Assembly (NCBI GenBank): GCA_017554835.1
Contig: JAFZHO010000134.1
Location: forward strand, 1-7,814
Source: Clostridia bacterium
GTDB taxonomy: Bacteria; Bacillota; Clostridia; Oscillospirales; RGIG7773
Length of the DNA: 7,814 bases
Reading direction: 5' to 3'
Part shown: positions 6,093-7,814 of the stretch, one piece after another
Layout of the letters: every line of letters starts with the position of its first letter
Numbering within the stretch: position 1 is the first letter of the stretch
Made by a program: the position numbers and the translations under genes
Notes under the pieces: generated by a model
Databases searched by the model: none
Told to the model about the DNA's origin: nothing
The model's input: only the letters and a program-made list of their open reading frames with translations

Positions 6093-7439
6093 ATGGGAAG
6101 ATATTTTGGAACTGACGGAATCAGAGGAGTAGCAGGAAAAGAGTTATCTTTTAATCTTGTTAATAAAATCGGAATTTCCGCAGGTATTGTTTTGAAAAAA
6201 GAGAATAAAAATCCGAAAGTTTTTATCGGGAAAGATACGAGAATCTCGGGAGATATGATTGAAAACGCCCTCTCTGCAGCGTTAAATTCTGTTGGGGTTG
6301 ACGTTGTTCAGCTTGGGGTAATTCCTACTCCTGCAGTTGCTTATCTCGTTGTAAAACATGGATTTGATGCAGGTATTGTTGTTTCGGCATCTCATAATCC
6401 TTATGAGCATAACGGTATCAAGTTTTTTGGAAAAACGGGCTTTAAATTCCCTGATGAAAAAGAAGAAGAGATTGAAAATCTTATCGATGATGATAACCTT
6501 TCTGTTCCATTTTTAGATGGAAAGAATATTGGAACAGTTACGTATTATCCTCAGGGCGTTGATGAATACGTTGAGCATATTTGTGCCTGCGTTGACTCTG
6601 ATTTGAGAAATCTTGATATAGTTGTTGACTGCGCGAACGGTAGTGCAAGTGTTTGTGCTGATAAAATATTTAAAAAACTTGGTTGCAAAGCCCATATTAT
6701 TAATGCAAAGCCAAACGGAATAAATATAAATGATAAATGTGGTTCGACATATTTATCTGCTTTATCTGAAGAAGTTATAAAAAGAAAAGCCGTTGCAGGT
6801 GTTGCCTTTGATGGCGATGCAGACAGATGCCTTTGCGTTGATGAAAACGGAAAAGTTATTGATGGGGATATGATGATTGCTCTTTTTGCAAAAGAGCTTA
6901 AAAATAAAGGTCGCCTTGATAACGATATGGTTGCCGTTACTGTTATGACGAACCTTGGATTTTTCAAATTCGCCGAAAAAAATGATATAAACTGCGAAAT
7001 TACTGCGGTCGGAGATAGATTTGTTCTTGAAAAAATGCTTGAGAAAAATATCAAAATCGGTGGTGAACAGTCTGGTCATATTATTTTTCTTGACCATTCC
7101 ACAACGGGCGACGGAGAACTTTCAGGCGTTAAGTTGATGGAGATTTTGAGAAATTCTGATATGAAAATGTCCGAACTTGCTAAAATCATGCATCGTTATC
7201 CTCAGGTAATGGTTAATATAATCGTTTCAAAGGAAGGAAAAACCCTTTGGGAACAGGATGAGGAAATAAAAGCCGAAATCGAAAAAAGCGAAAAAGAATT
7301 AGAAGGGGATGGAAGAATTCTCGTAAGACCTTCGGGAACTGAACCTCTTTTACGCGTTATGATAGAAGGCAAGGAATTTGAAAAAATCAATAAACTTGCA
7401 AACAATATAGGAAATATTATTAAAGAAAAATATAGTTAA
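6093..7439 (+). CDS. glmM: Phosphoglucosamine mutase
   Basis: GlmM converts glucosamine-6-phosphate to glucosamine-1-phosphate, the step before GlmU in UDP-GlcNAc synthesis for peptidoglycan. The 448-residue length matches the family. The start motif is GRYFGTDGIRG (2-12). The phosphoserine loop is VSASHNPYEHNG (97-108), with catalytic Ser100. The metal-binding loop is FDGDADRC (239-246), with Asp240, Asp242 and Asp244. The sugar-binding loop is GGEQSGH (323-329), and the phosphate-binding loop of domain 4 is VRPSGTEPLLRV (411-422). The Ser-His-Asn-Pro loop and GEQSGH point to GlmM over ordinary phosphomannomutase. It follows ruvB by 10 bp and looks co-transcribed. In many Firmicutes glmM sits behind cdaA and ybbR/cdaR; neither is here. 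An AT-rich 7-bp inverted repeat (7431-7448) spans its stop codon. Confidence 0.97.
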   Translation: MGRYFGTDGIRGVAGKELSFNLVNKIGISAGIVLKKENKNPKVFIGKDTRISGDMIENALSAALNSVGVDVVQLGVIPTPAVAYLVVKHGFDAGIVVSASHNPYEHNGIKFFGKTGFKFPDEKEEEIENLIDDDNLSVPFLDGKNIGTVTYYPQGVDEYVEHICACVDSDLRNLDIVVDCANGSASVCADKIFKKLGCKAHIINAKPNGININDKCGSTYLSALSEEVIKRKAVAGVAFDGDADRCLCVDENGKVIDGDMMIALFAKELKNKGRLDNDMVAVTVMTNLGFFKFAEKNDINCEITAVGDRFVLEKMLEKNIKIGGEQSGHIIFLDHSTTGDGELSGVKLMEILRNSDMKMSELAKIMHRYPQVMVNIIVSKEGKTLWEQDEEIKAEIEKSEKELEGDGRILVRPSGTEPLLRVMIEGKEFEKINKLANNIGNIIKEKYS

Positions 7440-7460
7440 AAAACTATAGGCGGAGGAAAT

Positions 7461-7814
7461 ATGTTTCTTGCTGATAATTGGAAAGACTTTGAAATAATTG
7501 ATACCTCTTGGGGCGAAAAACTTGAAAGATGGGGCGACTATATTCTTATAAGACCCGACCCTCAGGTAATATGGAATACTCCAAAAGATAAAGAGTGGAA
7601 AAACGCCAACGCAAGATATATCAGAAGTAATAAAGGCGGCGGATATTGGGAAAACTCAAATCTTCCCGACGTTTGGAGTATTTGCTATAAAGACCTTAAA
7701 TTCAATCTAAAACCCATGGGATTTAAGCATACGGGATTATTTCCCGAGCAGGCAGTTAACTGGGATTTTATGCGCGAAAAAATCAGAGGCAGAGAAAACG
7801 TAAAAGCTCTTAAC
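7461..7814 (+). CDS. RlmI-like class I SAM-dependent methyltransferase, N-terminal 118 residues
   Basis: The frame is open from an ATG at 7461 to the window edge, so only the N-terminal part is present. GGAGG at 7452-7456 lies 4 nt before the start. The segment YILIRPDPQVIWNTPKD (27-43) and the signature GFKHTGLFPEQAVNWDFM (87-104) are characteristic, as I recall them, of the COG1092 / RlmI-like rRNA methyltransferase group. The last residues, VKALN, would be the first strand of the SAM-binding fold, normally followed by an LFAYTGG-type motif that would fall just beyond the edge. Proteins of this group methylate 23S rRNA cytosine in Escherichia coli (RlmI), but the exact target of this branch is not known to me. 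It follows glmM by 21 bp and is probably the next gene of the same operon. Confidence 0.85.
   Translation, partial: MFLADNWKDFEIIDTSWGEKLERWGDYILIRPDPQVIWNTPKDKEWKNANARYIRSNKGGGYWENSNLPDVWSICYKDLKFNLKPMGFKHTGLFPEQAVNWDFMREKIRGRENVKALN

Noticed and set aside
6551..7054. A 167-codon open frame on the minus strand inside glmM
   Set aside because: It is fully antisense to a gene with all GlmM motifs, is Ser/Phe/Ile-rich as expected from the complement of Lys/Glu-rich coding sequence, and has no recognisable domain.
7431..7448. Terminator after glmM
   Set aside because: The inverted repeat TATAGTT/AACTATA is only 7 bp, AT-rich and not followed by a T run. The next gene follows at once with a strong ribosome site.

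Overview
The window is a low-GC bacterial chromosome segment, most likely from an anaerobic Clostridia-type Firmicute. The support is AT-rich sequence, AGA-dominated arginine codons, strong AGAGGT or GGAGG ribosome binding sites, sigma-A-type promoters, a DUF1934-argS pair as in Bacillus ywiB-argS, and a ruvC-ruvA-ruvB cluster. I cannot name a genus from sequence alone.

Layout. Positions 1-348 hold the start of an unrecognised minus-strand gene that runs off the left edge. Its promoter (399-427) lies between it and a compact array of small hairpins separated by GCATCAC-like spacers (431-563). Next come a terminator stem (564-604) and a minus-strand tRNA-Arg with anticodon CCU (607-681), which has a near-consensus promoter. 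An AT-rich divergent region (682-855) leads into two plus-strand operons. Operon 1 is murI (glutamate racemase), a DUF1934 beta-barrel gene and argS (arginyl-tRNA synthetase), closed by an intrinsic terminator at 3821-3855. Operon 2 is ruvC, ruvA, ruvB, glmM and a truncated SAM-dependent methyltransferase gene that leaves the right edge. Gaps inside the operons are 9-21 bp, or a 14-bp overlap.

Functions. MurI supplies D-glutamate and GlmM supplies glucosamine-1-phosphate, both for peptidoglycan. ArgRS charges tRNA-Arg. RuvA and RuvB bind and migrate Holliday junctions, and RuvC cuts them. The methyltransferase resembles the RlmI-like family. All complete genes look intact.

This is mainly a housekeeping region and I see no clear new defence, toxin or biosynthetic system. 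The points worth a second look are the hairpin array, a strong C-ending bias in NAY codons before valine (23 of 24 by hand count), the foreign-looking codon use of the left-edge gene beside the tRNA, and a Gly in place of the usual Asn next to the first catalytic Cys of MurI.
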